Below, one piece after another: positions 1-12,411 of a stretch of 64,000 nt of DNA (position 1 is the first letter of the stretch; each line of letters begins with the position of its first letter). The notes beneath the pieces are model-generated. The model saw only the letters and a list, made by a program, of their open reading frames with translations. It ran no database searches and was not told the origin of the DNA. Source of the DNA: Tubulanus polymorphus (taxonomy: Eukaryota; Nemertea; Palaeonemertea; Tubulaniformes; Tubulanidae); assembly GCF_964204645.1 (NCBI RefSeq), contig NC_134027.1, forward strand, positions 16,730,485 through 16,794,484. Direction: 5' to 3'. The position numbers were made by a program, and so were the translations under genes.

Positions 1-1870
1 TCACGCAAATATCACTGTTGATGAAAGTCCACTGGTGGTACGCGGAGTTTGGTACGCGGAAAAAACTGTTTTACTTAACAATGTTTTTTTATCACCAAGC
101 TGGCTAAACTTCTGTGGCCGTAAAACTTTAACTACCACTAATAACAAGTATCCTTCCGAATCACTTTCGAATCACGAACACAACTCCGTAATGATTAAAA
201 TTCAATCCTGTTAGAAGTTCTCCAACAGTAAAAAAGTTTGTGACGATTATGACAACTGCCACAAAAGATTTCTTATATAAATTACGTATCAAGTTTTACT
301 AGTTGTAAAAACTCAAAAATTGCAGGAGAACTCGAGTTGAGCTTCCTCCTATCTCGAAATCTCAAAAGCGTCTCCCCTCTCTCCAAACTATACACGCCCA
401 ACTTCCTGCAGGGGCTCCCTTAAAAATAATCTCTCAAAGATCCATTCAAGTCAAAAAATTAGATAGTTTATCCCCTAAAATGGTGAAAAGGAACTTACCC
501 AAAATAATACTAATGTATTTAACTCCCGCCACATAATTGTGAAATCCTAATATTCCTCTTTATAGAAGAAAAATGAATATTTTATGAGATTAAAATAATT
601 GAAATTCTTGTGAACCCCATAGCTTCAGGTAAAAATTGCATCAGCAAATATGTGTCAAAATTCACATCTCATAATAATTAACACCAAGGCTACATGAGCT
701 AGCGACCTCATAAAACTTTAATATGTTTAAACTAGTGAACTAAATTCAGCAAATGCCTGTTATGAAAACTAGACAACACGAACCAACAGATTTTACATTT
801 AACTTTAAGATCAAACATTGAATGATAAAAAAAATTAGATATAACGCAAGGACTTTAAGGAAATATATATAAAACCGACTACAGGATGTTCCAACTAAAA
901 TGATGGGACCCCCCATAGTAGTGGCTACATCTGAGATGATATTTTCATCATCAATAAACCACTTATTGTTATCCCCATCATAAGTGTAAGCCGCTGGTTC
1001 TTGTATCGGCAGGCTAGCTGGGGAACTAGCATTTACACCAGCGGAACAGGATTCCATCCATCAGGAACAACGAGGCAGTTTAACCTTATATGTACAATAT
1101 TCATTGCATTCGGGAATGAGCATGATAATCATAACTTAATATATACAGTCTTTATATACAGAATCACGAGTATGATGTGAAAACTCGGTGTCAGACAAGT
1201 CGTAGACATCTGGACTCACAAACTAACACCTAGTGACATGTTTGAGAGACATTAACTAATTATTGATGAGCACTGACCAGAGTTAATTACTATGAATACA
1301 TATAGAGTAGTCTGTCATGTAGATTACGATTAAAGCACATATTAATACTATATTTAGTAGTATCATATTACTATTATTATTATTTTGATTATTATTAAGT
1401 ATTTCAAGTAGTAAGAGATATACAATATTACGAACATCTCATTATATGAGATATATATGATTATAATATGTGTGACTTATATCAGGGTGACAGAAGACAC
1501 AACTGGCTTACACAATTTTGAGTTAAGTCCAAGGATTTTTCAATAGGGTTTCTGCTGCTTTGCAGGAATTCTCTTGTAATTCTCATGATTATTACCTTTT
1601 CCACTTTCCAGACAAATTTTGTTCATAAAATTTAACTCCTCTCAGATTCGACTACTAACAGCTAAAAAACATAATTTTCAATTCTGACAGAAATATAACT
1701 TAGCGTCTGACCATTTCGAATTTGTGTATAGTAATTAATTATGAATTAATATAGCGTAAAAGAATTTTACCATGTCAGGAAGAGCAAACAAGAATGTACG
1801 TAGGCGTGAATCTAATATCTAGGCTACCTTGAGTTATTATCATATAATACCTTCACAAGAGGGCTTTGTC
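1..1870. other. Intergenic, no gene recognised
   Basis: AT-rich DNA with short open frames only. I see no conserved motif, no RNA gene and no clear repeat boundary. The longest minus-strand frame (746-1057) has no recognisable domain and is treated as chance. Confidence 0.6.
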
Positions 1871-1871
1871 A

Positions 1872-1950
1872 GTAGACCCGATAGTGCAGAGGGTAACGTT
1901 CTGGTCTGACGAGCAGTGGTTCGCGTGTTAGATACCGTCCTCCGCTCGCC
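1872..1950 (+). repeat. Possible tRNA-derived SINE head
   Basis: A box-like sequence TAGTGCAGAGGG lies at 1882-1893 and a partial B box (GGTTCG) at 1918-1923, in tRNA-like spacing, followed by a T-run near 1950. The second half of the B box is poor, so this is a decayed SINE head at best and not a functional tRNA gene. Confidence 0.35.
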
Positions 1951-2399
1951 TTTTTAACATTTCTTTTTTTCTAATGGGTTTCTGTTTGATTTGTTTAGGC
2001 TTATGGACATTTATTCTTAATTTTCAATAATGTTTGGTCGTATCAAATATGGATTTTATTACAGCCAGGATTTTGATTGTAATGGTAGATATGGTAGATA
2101 TCGTCACAACGTTCTATTCACCAAACAGCCCAGCCGTGCAATATCATACACTGTTTGAGTCAATTGAATGTGTCTGTATGTCTATCCCTTCTTCAGCTGC
2201 TGAGTTTCGTGAATGGTTTCGTAATCCATAAATGCATAATAACTTCGGCCAGAGGTTTATTGTTATCATCGGTCAATCTACAAATCTTAACACCTATTGA
2301 CAATTTGTTTGTCGAGACATTCAAAACATTCAGACATCGAGATATTCTAAAGCACTTTAAAGACATTCTTATATCGAAAGGCGTATCAGCAACCACCCA
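1951..2399. other. Intergenic, nothing recognised
   Basis: There is a T-rich stretch after the SINE-like head and then low-complexity DNA. Overlapping short frames on both strands at 2034-2445 show no conserved domain. Confidence 0.5.
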
Positions 2400-2454
2400 C
2401 TACAGCGCCTGTGAAGACTGCATCAGTGGAACAGGCGCTATATAAATGTTTATG

Positions 2455-2495
<41 letters not shown>

Positions 2496-2496
2496 T
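2400..2496 (+). repeat. SINE/LINE 3' tail with (GATT)n
   Basis: The sequence GGCGCTATATAAATG near 2434-2448 is the kind of 3' tail shared by many L2/CR1-mobilised animal SINEs. It is followed at 2455-2496 by about ten GATT units, typical of the microsatellite end of such retroposons. The 5' boundary is not visible. Confidence 0.5.
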
Positions 2497-2689
2497 GTGA
2501 CCATAAGTGGATTTAAGCTTGATCGTACAATGTAAACCAGGTTCTGCAAATACTAGTGGAAAGAACACAAATTGCGTTTGATTCTAATAACCAAGTGACT
2601 GCTACATAAACTTTCACTAGGTTTGTTGTTCATCTTTTTTTTTCAATATGGATTTAGAAGTCCTTAAAATCTAAGTATCAACAGCCGCC

Positions 2690-2940
2690 CAGGACCAGAA
2701 TAAATTTAATTTTTAATTATATTGATAATAATGCTTTATCAGCGATCAGGCCATCATTAAAACGGCGGAAAATTTTAAATCTCGTAATAACTTAGAAATA
2801 AGAATGCCGTAGGCGTGAAGTTATTGGCAGCTTTAGCTGCTAGCTACGAGCGCCGAAGGCGCACAGTAATGACCGGGGTCTGGGGGCCCTCCCCCAGAAA
2901 ATTTTGATTTTTCATATCAATCAAAAAGGTCGGAAATCCG
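2690..2940. repeat. Dispersed GC-rich repeat fragment
   Basis: Compact inverted motifs (GCGCCGAAGGCGC at about 2850, GGGGGCCCTCCCCC near 2884) form hairpins in otherwise AT-rich DNA. This looks like a non-autonomous dispersed repeat. The family is not identified. Confidence 0.35.
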
Positions 2941-3342
2941 ACTGAGGTTGGAAAATGATCATCCCTGGATCTTCAACTTACATATGCATGTATTGAAATA
3001 TTTCAATAAAAGATTTTATGACTTTTATCGAATTAACAGTGATATGTTCTTATCTCTGTTATTTTTTGTTCAGCACGTCAACTTATCAAATTAAGATTGA
3101 GTTCTTGATAGAACAAATCAAGGTCTTTAGTGATGTGATACGATCAAAATGCTTCACGAATGCATGTTGAAATCACTAAACATTTATTCAGTACAAGCGG
3201 TTTAGTTCAGTTTCAAAGCTGGATCACATCAAAAACATGGTATAACTTATAAGTACATATACACATAAGTTCCACATGCCAACGGGTACGATTAGTTCAT
3301 GCAACTCCCAATGGAACTATGAAAGCACCAAAATAGGTAATA
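2941..3342. other. Intergenic, nothing recognised
   Basis: AT-rich spacer between two repeats with no open frame of interest. Confidence 0.5.
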
Positions 3343-3967
3343 CCGTATTTTCCGGCCAATAAGCCGATTTTCTAGCCTCAGATTTTTACCCAAAATATCA
3401 TGATCGGCTTATTGGGCGGATACGATCTGACATAAAAAATCACTTCCCGATCTATGTCACTCTAATGCTCTCAATGATCGTCAAAATCAAGAAAAGTGGT
3501 CGATATTTATTTGAGGTCATTATTTACTACCAATTATAATCTATTTTGAACTATTTTATTTTTACTTTGATTGTTCCATCACCGCACAGCGGCAATGGGA
3601 TACATTTATATAACGCGCGAGTTCATCGTACTACCACGTGTCAGTTCATACATTAGTATATATGCAAATCAGCAGTGAGCCGCGTACTGCGTGTATGGCT
3701 GTGTGTATAGTAATCAGCTGAGTGAGTCTATATATAGCACAGTCACTCGGCGATGATAGTATACACAGCACTCTCACACATCGGCGGGCACTACTGTCAG
3801 CATCTTAAATCGTCAATTAAGACGAACTAATTGACAAATCAGTGAATTAAAATCTCTGATGAAGGGCCTCGGCTAATTGGGCGAAGCTTTATGAAATCCA
3901 TGTATTTTAGGCTAAAAAACTGCCCTCGGCTTATTGGCCGAGTCGGCTTATTGGCCGGAAAATATGG
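3343..3967. mobile_element. MITE with 25-bp TIRs and TA duplication
   Basis: The left end CCGTATTTTCCGGCCAATAA is matched inverted by TTATTGGCCGGAAAATATGG at the right end, with further inverted copies of the GGCTTATTGG motif inside (about 3400 and 3930). The dinucleotide TA flanks both ends (3341-3342, 3968-3969), consistent with a TA target-site duplication. It is 625 bp long with no open frame, so it is non-autonomous. The superfamily is not assigned. Confidence 0.75.
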
Positions 3968-4319
3968 TAGTACTTTTTACGTGGTAGTGTGGATCCGCAT
4001 ATCCCAGATGTGTCGCGCTCCTTCAAAATAGTTGTACTTTATAAACTGATAAGAATTATTCAGTGAAATCTTTGTGTGCTTCCAAGTGCAACATTTAAAC
4101 CAGCAAGGCAGAAAACCATGGTCGTTGCTTTGCAGCTATATTTATTATTATTATTATATAACAACATTTAAGCAACAAACCTCATCATGATCAGTGAACG
4201 CTACAACAGCAGGTGTCACCCTTTCGCCAGCATCATTAGCCACAACATCAACTTTACCATCCTGAAATTGTCAAGAGGTATAGAAACTTCTATCAATATT
4301 CTAACACTTTCAATATTAA
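3968..4319. other. Intergenic, nothing recognised
   Basis: Spacer with a short TTA run near 4140. No gene or repeat boundary is visible. Confidence 0.5.
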
Positions 4320-4545
4320 ATGCTCCCTGCTGACCATATAATGAAACCAATGACCCTGAAACTCACCACAATCATAGAATATGTCAGGAGTTAGAATTTT
4401 GCTATTTATTGTGGTAAGAAAATATGCCTATGTACCAATATAATACAGGAATACAAAGTTATTCTACTATTCACTGCCCGCTGGAGACCATATACTAGAA
4501 ACCAATGGCCTTGAAACTCACCACAATCTTAGAATATGTCCTTGT
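4320..4545 (+). repeat. R1 repeat family, two internal units
   Basis: Two diverged ~145-bp units carry the block ACTCACCACAATC...TAGAATATGTC preceded by CCATATA. The same unit is tandemly repeated in the longer R1 copies at 6287-7110 and 21575-22822. The ends are missing, so this is a fragment. Confidence 0.6.
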
Positions 4546-5563
4546 AAAAGGATAGAGTATTTCACAATAATGGGTACCTACGAAGTCAAAATTTTTGATG
4601 AAGGAATTCTTTTTTCAGGGTCAGCAATCATAAATTGTTTCATGAATATGTTATATTGTCTTCTAAAACAAACTAGGGGTCTGTGGATTTTTCAAATCGT
4701 CTCAGATTGCTTTTCAGGAGTTTCACATTGAAATTTCTTTTACCTTACTTATTACTACTTTTTAGGACTAATTCATACTATTTAGTACTATTCGATGTTT
4801 CTCAGTTCGAAGTTAATTGATAAAAACGACCTATTCATCAGTGGTATTGATTAATTTCATAAAGTAAAAGTAATAATCTTGCCAATAATCATTTCTTGAA
4901 TGTTTCCTGGTCACCTAATAACTAATGTCTAAGCACCAGTGAATCAGTTTATATCATTTATTCAATGAGATTCTCCCTGTTTTGTACAGGACTTATACTA
5001 ACTTTTAATAGGCATAGTTACATTTCAGTTAGTTTTTGCACTTTTGTACTTTAAAGATGTATTCTATCATCAGGCTGCAAAAAGACCCTCAGGCAGCAAA
5101 CAGATTGTTACCCTTCATGCCTGAAGAACATGTTATCATTCAAAAATAGTTGTACAGGACAGTGATGAACAAAGCTCACAAAGGGTACTTATTTACTGGA
5201 GATTTTCATTTTAAAGGTTGAAAACTGGATGTTTGGAAGAGGTGAAAGTAATATATAGCTTACATGACACTTAATAAGCTGAAACAAGTGAATTTTTAGA
5301 CAATAGAAATTGTGTACTGTACACAACACTGTCCTGTACGACACAATGGGTAACATCATTTAATTAGTCCCAGATCCAATTCGTATTACAGAATTGCTCT
5401 AAAACTCACGGTATCTGCACAAACTTAATTGCCTAACCAAACTTAACAGAAATTTACATGCCTTGTAGGCCTAGTTCTTTTAGCTGAAAATGTGTCCTAA
5501 TAAGTGTCCTGTACAACACATGGAGAATCGCTTAGACTGAACCACACAATAAATCATCCAAAA
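4546..5563. other. Intergenic, nothing recognised
   Basis: About 1 kb of AT-rich DNA without a coding signature. The word CCTGTAC(A/G) recurs loosely near 4987, 5150, 5330 and 5508, but no unit could be defined. Confidence 0.5.
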
Positions 5564-6109
5564 TTACTTCAACCTTTGGGAGGCAAGATCTCCATCATCT
5601 TCCTTTTGAAGATTTCTGGTGTTGTAGAAATTCCCATTGGGAGTCGCTTTATAGCTTCCAAAAGGTGTATTAAAGACAGTGAGCAAACTTGACTCCTCAT
5701 GCAGTTCTATCTGGATATAACCAGCGTTTGCATCTAGGGTTGTGGAATATTCACAGTCGCTCATCTTACCAGTACTGATAATGTTATCTATGGTATTGAT
5801 AGGAAAATATTCCAGCAAAAGGGCTCTATTAAGATCTCTGGGATCTATTTTTAGCCTAACATCCAGTTACAATTTAGGCACGACTAATAATGAACCGCAC
5901 CAAGGTGTTGGTACACCTGGAGGAATTTGTTCCAAAATATCCTCACGCACTAATTGATCTAGTTTTCTTTTAGCTGGCTCATACAGAGGCCCAGGGATTG
6001 GTTTGCAGGGATGTACTACTGGCTGCACATCAGGGTTGCATTTAAGCTGAACTTTGCCCGGCATTTTACCTATACCATTGAATACATCACCATACTCATA
6101 GAGTGCCAT
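5564..6109 (-). pseudogene. Gypsy-type reverse transcriptase fragment
   Basis: The minus-strand frame reads from the pre-RT linker (residues like DVFNGIGKMPG, then PWCGSLLVVPK) into RT motifs: IDPRDLN, then TLDANAGYIQIELHEES and FNTPFGSY. These match the fingers and the first catalytic-aspartate region of Ty3/Gypsy RT (LDA, the motif A aspartate). An in-frame TAA at 5867-5869 interrupts it, and similarity stops after the FNTPFG block near 5640, before the catalytic YxDD box. No LTR, integrase or RNase H accompanies it, so this is an orphan fossil. The family is clear; the clade is not. Confidence 0.8.
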
Positions 6110-6286
6110 CCTTATGAGCTGTATATAGATTTATTTCATAACGCCAGCTCTGTCTCAGTATCTGCTTTACCTGTACCCGATCGACCCAATTTTTCTCATG
6201 TTGATGGGCCCTTGCGGGATACAAATACATACAAAAGATGAAGACAATTGATCAAAGCGTGTTCAAAATTTCCATCGAAAACTTGA

Positions 6287-7110
6287 ACTAGGGGTCCAGG
6301 GACACCATGCCCACTTGGGAAGTGGTTTCAGATGCTTAACAATCTAACAATTTCAATGTTCAACGCCCCATCCAATGACCTTGAAACTCACCACAATCAT
6401 AGAACATGTCAGCAGTTACAATTTTGTAATTGATTGTGGCAACAACATATGCCTAGTTACCAATATGATATTGAAATACTAAGTTATTCTACTATTCAAC
6501 GCCCCCTAGTGACCATATAGAATAACTAATGGCCTTGAAACTCACCACAATCATAGACCATGTCATGAGCTACAACCTTCCGAATGATTGTGGTAAGAAA
6601 ATATGCATACGTATGAATATAATATAGAAATACTAAGTTATTGCATTGTTCAACGCCCCCTGGGGGGCCATAAGCAAAAACCAATGACCCTGAAACTCGC
6701 CCTGATCATAGACCATGTCATGAGCTACAACTTTCCGATTGATTGTGGTAACAAAATACGCTTAAGTATCAATATAATGTGGAAAAACTTTTTTCCACCT
6801 ACAAATGAGTACTGATGACAACAAGATGGCCGCCAATTACCTGATCAAATATAACTGTCTCGTGTATAAGAGATCCCTTTCCAAAGAATACCCATCACAA
6901 ATTGCAATGAAAAATGGCAAACCATTATGAAGCAACAGGACTCGGAATTCAGGCCAAAATTGACATTTTTGGGCACAAAAAAGGTCACAGCCATCTTGAG
7001 TCCAATCAACCCAATTTTCTAATGCTGATGGGCCCCTAGGGGATACAAATATACACGAATGATCAAGGTAATTGATAAAAGCATCTTCAAAATTTTCCTC
7101 AAAAACTTCA
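6287..7110 (+). repeat. R1 repeat, left part
   Basis: It begins with AGGGGTCCAGGGACACCATG followed by CCCACTTGGGA, identical to the left end of the full copy at 21575-22822. It then carries three to four ~145-bp units containing TCAACGCCCCC and ACTCACCACAATCATAGA, and a downstream AAGATGGCCGCCAATT block. The right terminal motif is absent here. Confidence 0.65.
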
Positions 7111-8080
7111 ACAAGAAACGAAATTCTTATTATGGAATTTCCTAAATTTACATGTATGTATGAGTGTATGTTTAATCAGCACCAAAATTTAACATTGGTA
7201 GTCTTAATTAGAGATTATAAGCAACCGGCCGATGAAAAATAGTGAAAACTATTGGATTGACTTCAAATGATGGAAGACTGACTTTTTACAGACAATAGAT
7301 CGAAAATAAGGCCAGGACGCAGGAAAATATCATGAAAAGATGTCTTTTTTCAAATTATGAATGGAAACGCATCGCATACCTATCTTCGGCAGGAAGTTTT
7401 TAGCAGAATTTCAGAGAATCCGTGCTCCAAGTAATCGATAAAGGCTAAGATTTCCCCCTTGATTGAATCCAGGAGTTTGCATGAAATTCTGCCTATTGAT
7501 ATGATCTCCATCACACACAACTGCATGATGATTCATCATGAATATACATGGTGTGACGATTTCTATACGCGAAGTGTGCGAAGTTTAATAGACAACTTAT
7601 TTTCGTAAATTGAACAATTTCCTAGATTCACTTCCCTCTTTCCCAATTTAACAGCCCATCTATAAAATTCACTGCTTTCCACAGCCGGCCGTGACGACCC
7701 CTGGCAGTTGAATCATTTGCAGTTTCCAAGAAAACTTTAACTACGTAGACCAGGCACGAGGCGCACTTATCATATACATGCACAGATCAATACACCACAT
7801 ATAGCAGCGAGTGTATGTGTCAGGCACGTGTGTAAAGCATGATTGTACGTAAAAGGGATTGTTTTCTTCTGAAACGAAATGTAGTTCCAACAACAAATAT
7901 ATAACGAAATTGATAAATAAGCAACGGATTCCGATGAAATTCAATAGGGTTAGAGCTTTTATTACAGCATTGAATGTTTTAAAAGTTCCAAAGAGAAACT
8001 AAGCCTCGTTTGGAAGTTATTTTGTACCATGGGAAGAAAGTTTCATATGCGATAACAAAATGGACTTCGCTTTAGCAAAA
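7111..8080. other. Spacer within broken R1 copies
   Basis: No gene is seen. This ~970-bp stretch separates an R1 left part from an R1 right-part fragment in the same orientation, so it could be an insertion into one R1 copy or the gap between two fragments. Confidence 0.4.
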
Positions 8081-8300
8081 GTCCATAAATATGTGTAAAA
8101 AGTGCCGATGGCTGCTTGTCGGCCATCTTGAATCTGACAGGGCCAGTTTTTGGGCTGAAGATGTGTCTAGGGTAGATACATGTATACACCAAATATCAAG
8201 ACATTACCTTGAAGCGTCTTCAAAAATTCCCAAAATAACTGGATTCTGTGTACGGACAGACGGACGGACGCAAATTTATTTTTCACAAGGTGACCCGCGC
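8081..8300 (+). repeat. R1 repeat, right-part fragment
   Basis: The block GGCCATCTTGAATCTGACAG, followed by GGGCTGAAGATGTGTCTAG and an ACGGACGGACG run, matches 22605-22760 of the full R1 copy. The terminal TCCCAAGTGGGC is missing. Confidence 0.6.
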
Positions 8301-8499
8301 ATGCACAGTAATTAAACCCGCAGCTATTGGATGATCCCAATCTAGATTGTCGATAGAAAATGGCGGCTTTTTAAATAGTCGTTCTATGGAGAGTCCAGAG
8401 CGTAAGGTTATGTTTACAGAGTCCAAAGGGCCAGAGAGGTTAGGATAAGAGCAGGCTTAGGTTTAGGGTGAGGGTTTTAAGTAACAAAATCTGCTTAAG

Positions 8500-8850
8500 A
8501 AAAGTATCAATATAATGTGGAAAAACTTTTTTCCACCTACGAATGAGTTCTGATTAAACTAAGATGGCCGCCAATTGTGTCATGATTGCCTGATCAAACA
8601 TACCTGTCTTGCGTATAAGAGATCCCTTTCCAAAGAATACCCATCAAATTGCAATGAAAATGGCAAACCATTAGGAAGCTACAGGTCTCAGAATTCAGGG
8701 CAAAATTGACATTTATGGATACAAAAAAGGTCACGGGACAGCCATCTTGAGTCCGATCAACCCAATTTTTCGCATGCTGATGGGCCCTTGGGGGATACAA
8801 ATACATACGAACGATCAAGGTAATTGATAAAAGCGTCCCGAAAACATATC
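8500..8850 (+). repeat. R1 repeat, internal fragment
   Basis: It shares TATCAATATAATGTGGAAAA, the AAGATGGCCGCCAATTG block and the closing GATCAAGGTAATTGATAAAA with 6770-7085 and 22195-22530. Confidence 0.6.
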
Positions 8851-9409
8851 TTTAGCTACAAGAGATCCACGGATCTTTATATCTTGGGTGCAATAATTCA
8901 AATGACAAAATTGTGGACCATTTGGACGTTGAACTTATCAGATATGGGACCATTGGGACGGTGTTGTCATATCGCGGAATGAGGGAATTGCGGAATTTTT
9001 CAAAAACGGAATTTCTTCCCTATCACTATAAATAGTAACTGGATTTTCCCGCCGGGATACCCGGTATCGAATCGCAATTTAATCCGACATTATTTGATGA
9101 TACCGTTCACTGGCTGCCAGTTAGCGGCTGCAGATGATATAGGAACAGTGTAAATAAGTAGTTGCATACACATCACTGTAGGCAACATGGCAGTAAAGTT
9201 ATTTGCTATGGTCGGTTCACACATACAACTTCCTGATTTCTGTACTATTGACCCAAGTAGAAAATAAACATAGTTGTGTCAAAATGCACGCTCATACACA
9301 CAGCTTTAATCACAAAATCCCAGGGTAGTGAAGAAACTTTTGAAGCATCTGCAATAAGTAGAGAAGACAGCGGAACAATATTAAGTTCAAAACATGCCAT
9401 TTTGGCCAG
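8851..9409. other. Intergenic, nothing recognised
   Basis: No coding frame, RNA gene or repeat boundary was found. Confidence 0.45.
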
Positions 9410-9845
9410 AAAGTAGTTCATAAGTCGGCGAATTGGAGAAGTTCCGAGAACAAGACAGTTCCTTTCATATTATCATACACATACCATAAAAATTTCATTA
9501 ATTTATCCAAAACAGGTTATGAGTTATCGTGTAAACGGAAAGTTGGAAAAGTGTCACAAGTAGACGGTGTCGGCCATCTTGAATTGGTGAAGTCCTAAAA
9601 CAATAAGGTTTCACATCATACTATCATATATATCTAATATAAATTCTCACACGATTTTTGAGTTATCATATGTATGTATCAAAAATAGGTCATAATTCGG
9701 CCATCTTGAATCGTAGATTCCCCAAGCCATACCATACATGCACATACCATAAAAATTTCATGAAATCATGTCAAACGGTTTTTGATTTTTCGTGTACACG
9801 GACAGTTCCTGTGTCAAAAGTAAGTCATAAGTCGGCCATGTGGAA
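9410..9845 (+). repeat. Three diverged tandem units
   Basis: About three units of 130-150 bp each contain CATACCATAAAAATTTCAT or a variant, GAGTTATC and TCGGCCATCTTGAAT. They resemble the GGCCATCTTGAA part of R1 but lack its ends. Confidence 0.45.
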
Positions 9846-10299
9846 AGAGGTCGACAGTAAATTGGAAATGAAAAGCAGTATGAATCGTCGACGCATAAAA
9901 CAGGCAATGGACGCTTAACCTGGCCACAATTGCAAAAATACAAAGACAAGTGAAACCTATAGTGAATGCCGATTACGCAGCCTATAAAAGCTTTTATTGT
10001 GCACTCTCAGTGATAGTACGGCGCGGATCAATGTATAGCGCGCTTCAGAGCGCGTCTTGTCTATTTCAAATGCTCATAACTTCGTTATTATTCATTCGAT
10101 TAATTCATTGATTCATTTAAACAAGAAGATTCAATGCCATTTCAATATGTAATTAGTTTTTAGATGAAACCTCTTTTACGCTACAAACATCTAACTCAGA
10201 AACTTCTGTCACATAGAAAAAAATGAGCGGGATTTTCCTATTCGAGGTCGCGTGTTGATTTACATTTTTAATGCTCTTCCCTCCACTATTATGCACTAT
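9846..10299. other. Intergenic, nothing recognised
   Basis: Short spacer, including a GC-rich GCGCGGATC / AGCGCGC patch near 10020-10050. No gene seen. Confidence 0.45.
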
Positions 10300-10662
10300 T
10301 ATGAAAGATCCTGGAAAATTCATCCTCCCTCTGCAGGGACTCGAACCTGATGGCATCGCTACACTCAGCCACGGCACGAACCCCTGCATCAGTCGACCGG
10401 GTGCGCAGGAACATGCGCAGCTTTCCGAACGAAAACTGGTGGCACCAATCAGATTGCTCGTTGTATAATCGTTGAGGCAAATTTCAAGGAAGAACTATAA
10501 ATGGGAAAACCCGGGCTAAAATAAAACGGGATTTCTGATTGGCTAAAAATCACATCATCTGAACTGCGCATGTATCTGCGCACACGGTCGATTATGTCAG
10601 GGTTTCGTGCCGTGGCAATCTCGATGCCATCAGGTTCGAATCCCTGCCGGGGAGGATGGGAA
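10300..10662. repeat. Head-to-head pair of tRNA-like SINEs
   Basis: A minus-strand copy has a perfect B box (GGTTCGAGTCC, complement of 10338-10348) and an A box-like TGGCTGAGTGT (complement of 10361-10371). A plus-strand copy has GGTTCGAATCC at 10633-10643 with the same upstream words GTGCCGTGGC and GATGCCATCAG. The flanking CGACCG...GCGCA and ATGCGCAG words are also inverted, so the whole segment can fold back on itself. The words resemble a tRNA-Ser-type promoter. These are SINE copies, since no proper acceptor stem was found. Confidence 0.6.
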
Positions 10663-10744
10663 AATTATGTAGGTTGGACTGATTAATTCCGTACTTTAGC
10701 CTCGAAATGGGCTATTTTTGCACTGACAGAATCATAACTTAATA

Positions 10745-11335
10745 AACAAGAGGCCCACGGGCCTTGTACCTTCATGACGCAGTAGAAGAAGAATGGTTCA
10801 GTATTCAAAGTTTTACAGAATGATCTACATTGTAACGATGTAACAAGTTTTAAAATAGTTAAGAGGTATAGGCTATGTGGCCATAATGTTCATTTACTGT
10901 TAATATATCCTTACATGAAAAGACAAGCCCATTTTAGCTGCCCCAAAGATCACACTACATGAAAAAATGCATCAAGAATTGGTGTAGGCATCGTGCTGAA
11001 AAGAAATCCAAGATGGATGGCAACCCTGGTGGCCATACTTGAACTCAATTTTCAATAAGGGGTAGACATCTACCAAAATTCTTACACCTAGTATCTTGAA
11101 AATGCATCAAGAATTGCAGGCCATTTTGTGCTAGAAATTCAAGATGGCTGACCTGGCGGCCATATTTGAAGGCCGATGACCTCCATATACAAAAGGCATG
11201 GACAGCTTGACCCTGAACCTCACACCAAATTTTGTGGAAATCCATCAAGAATTGCGGGCTGCATCGTGCAAACAAGAAATTCAAGATGGCCACCCCAATG
11301 GCAGCCATATTTGATCACCAATGACATTTTTTTAC
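10745..11335 (+). repeat. Dispersed tandem repeat, ~120-bp units
   Basis: It starts with AAGAGGCCCACGGGCCTT, a short palindromic motif, then contains about three units with CATCAAGAATTG(C/G), CAAGATGG and GGCCAT(A)(C/T)TTGAA. It is related in style to R1 but has different ends. No coding content. Confidence 0.45.
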
Positions 11336-12411
11336 AATAGGGGTGGACATCTCGCCAGACCCAATCTTCATGCTAATTCGGGTAACTGTACAGCTATCAA
11401 AAATCCACGGATTAGTGATCTGATGTGATTTGATTAGATAAAAATACAATGGGTGTTAAGTCAACCCCCAGGAAAATGTCATTCCAAACGATACAGATCG
11501 CTATCGATATAAATCACCTTCGGATGAACGTTCTACTCGAATCTGCTATTGGTACAAAAATATATCCACGATTCGATCAACGGTAACCATTCGATCGGCT
11601 GACTTAACTCGCCGACTCAAATCCAAATATTCTTCATCCAGCTAATAGGTTCTATTACCAGGTCGGTAAAAGAATAACTTATGCGTAATGATTTTGAAAA
11701 TTTATACTGTCCATTTTGGTCCACAAGTCGTGGAGCTTAGACAAAAATTATAGAAAGGGATTCCAGAAGGTCTTTAGCTAAGATCCTTCTCCCTCAAAAT
11801 CTCTAAAGCAAGTCCTGTCGCACCCAAGTTCTGTTGCACCCATGCACTCCTACAGGGATCCCTAGCAGGATGTCACATGACTAACCACAAAATAAAAAGT
11901 TAAACCTAACTTGAGATGTCTCAGCAGTGAAAAATGGCTCAAAGTTATGGTATAAATTATAATCAGAATTTTAGAAAGATTCCCATGAAATAACTCAAAA
12001 GACTTAACTCGAAAAATTAAATGAAACGATCAAATTATTCCAATTCACTGCTGATCACTCAAGTTTACCCCCATACAGCCCACGTAAAGTTTTGAATTTT
12101 CTAGGAAAGTGTCAAATGAAAATGATGGATCACTGAGTCCTGCAAGCATTTCCTTTTAGGTGAAAGGATAGTTCACCGGAACTTTAATGCAAACTGCGGT
12201 TGCAGACCTACTCTAAGACACTCTGACTGTGTGACCCCTTAAATAATAGTAACATAGTAACACACATACAATGACATCATACCGGAAATGTTTTCTGAAA
12301 CTCATGTTGCTGTTTCGTTTCGAATTGATTTCATAAATTTCAAAGCCGATTTGCAAACCGTAATCGATAATTTTAATGCAAAGCGGAGCGACCGGGATTT
12401 GAAAAGGAAGT
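11336..12411. other. Intergenic, nothing recognised
   Basis: About 1.1 kb without a recognisable gene or repeat edge. Confidence 0.5.
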
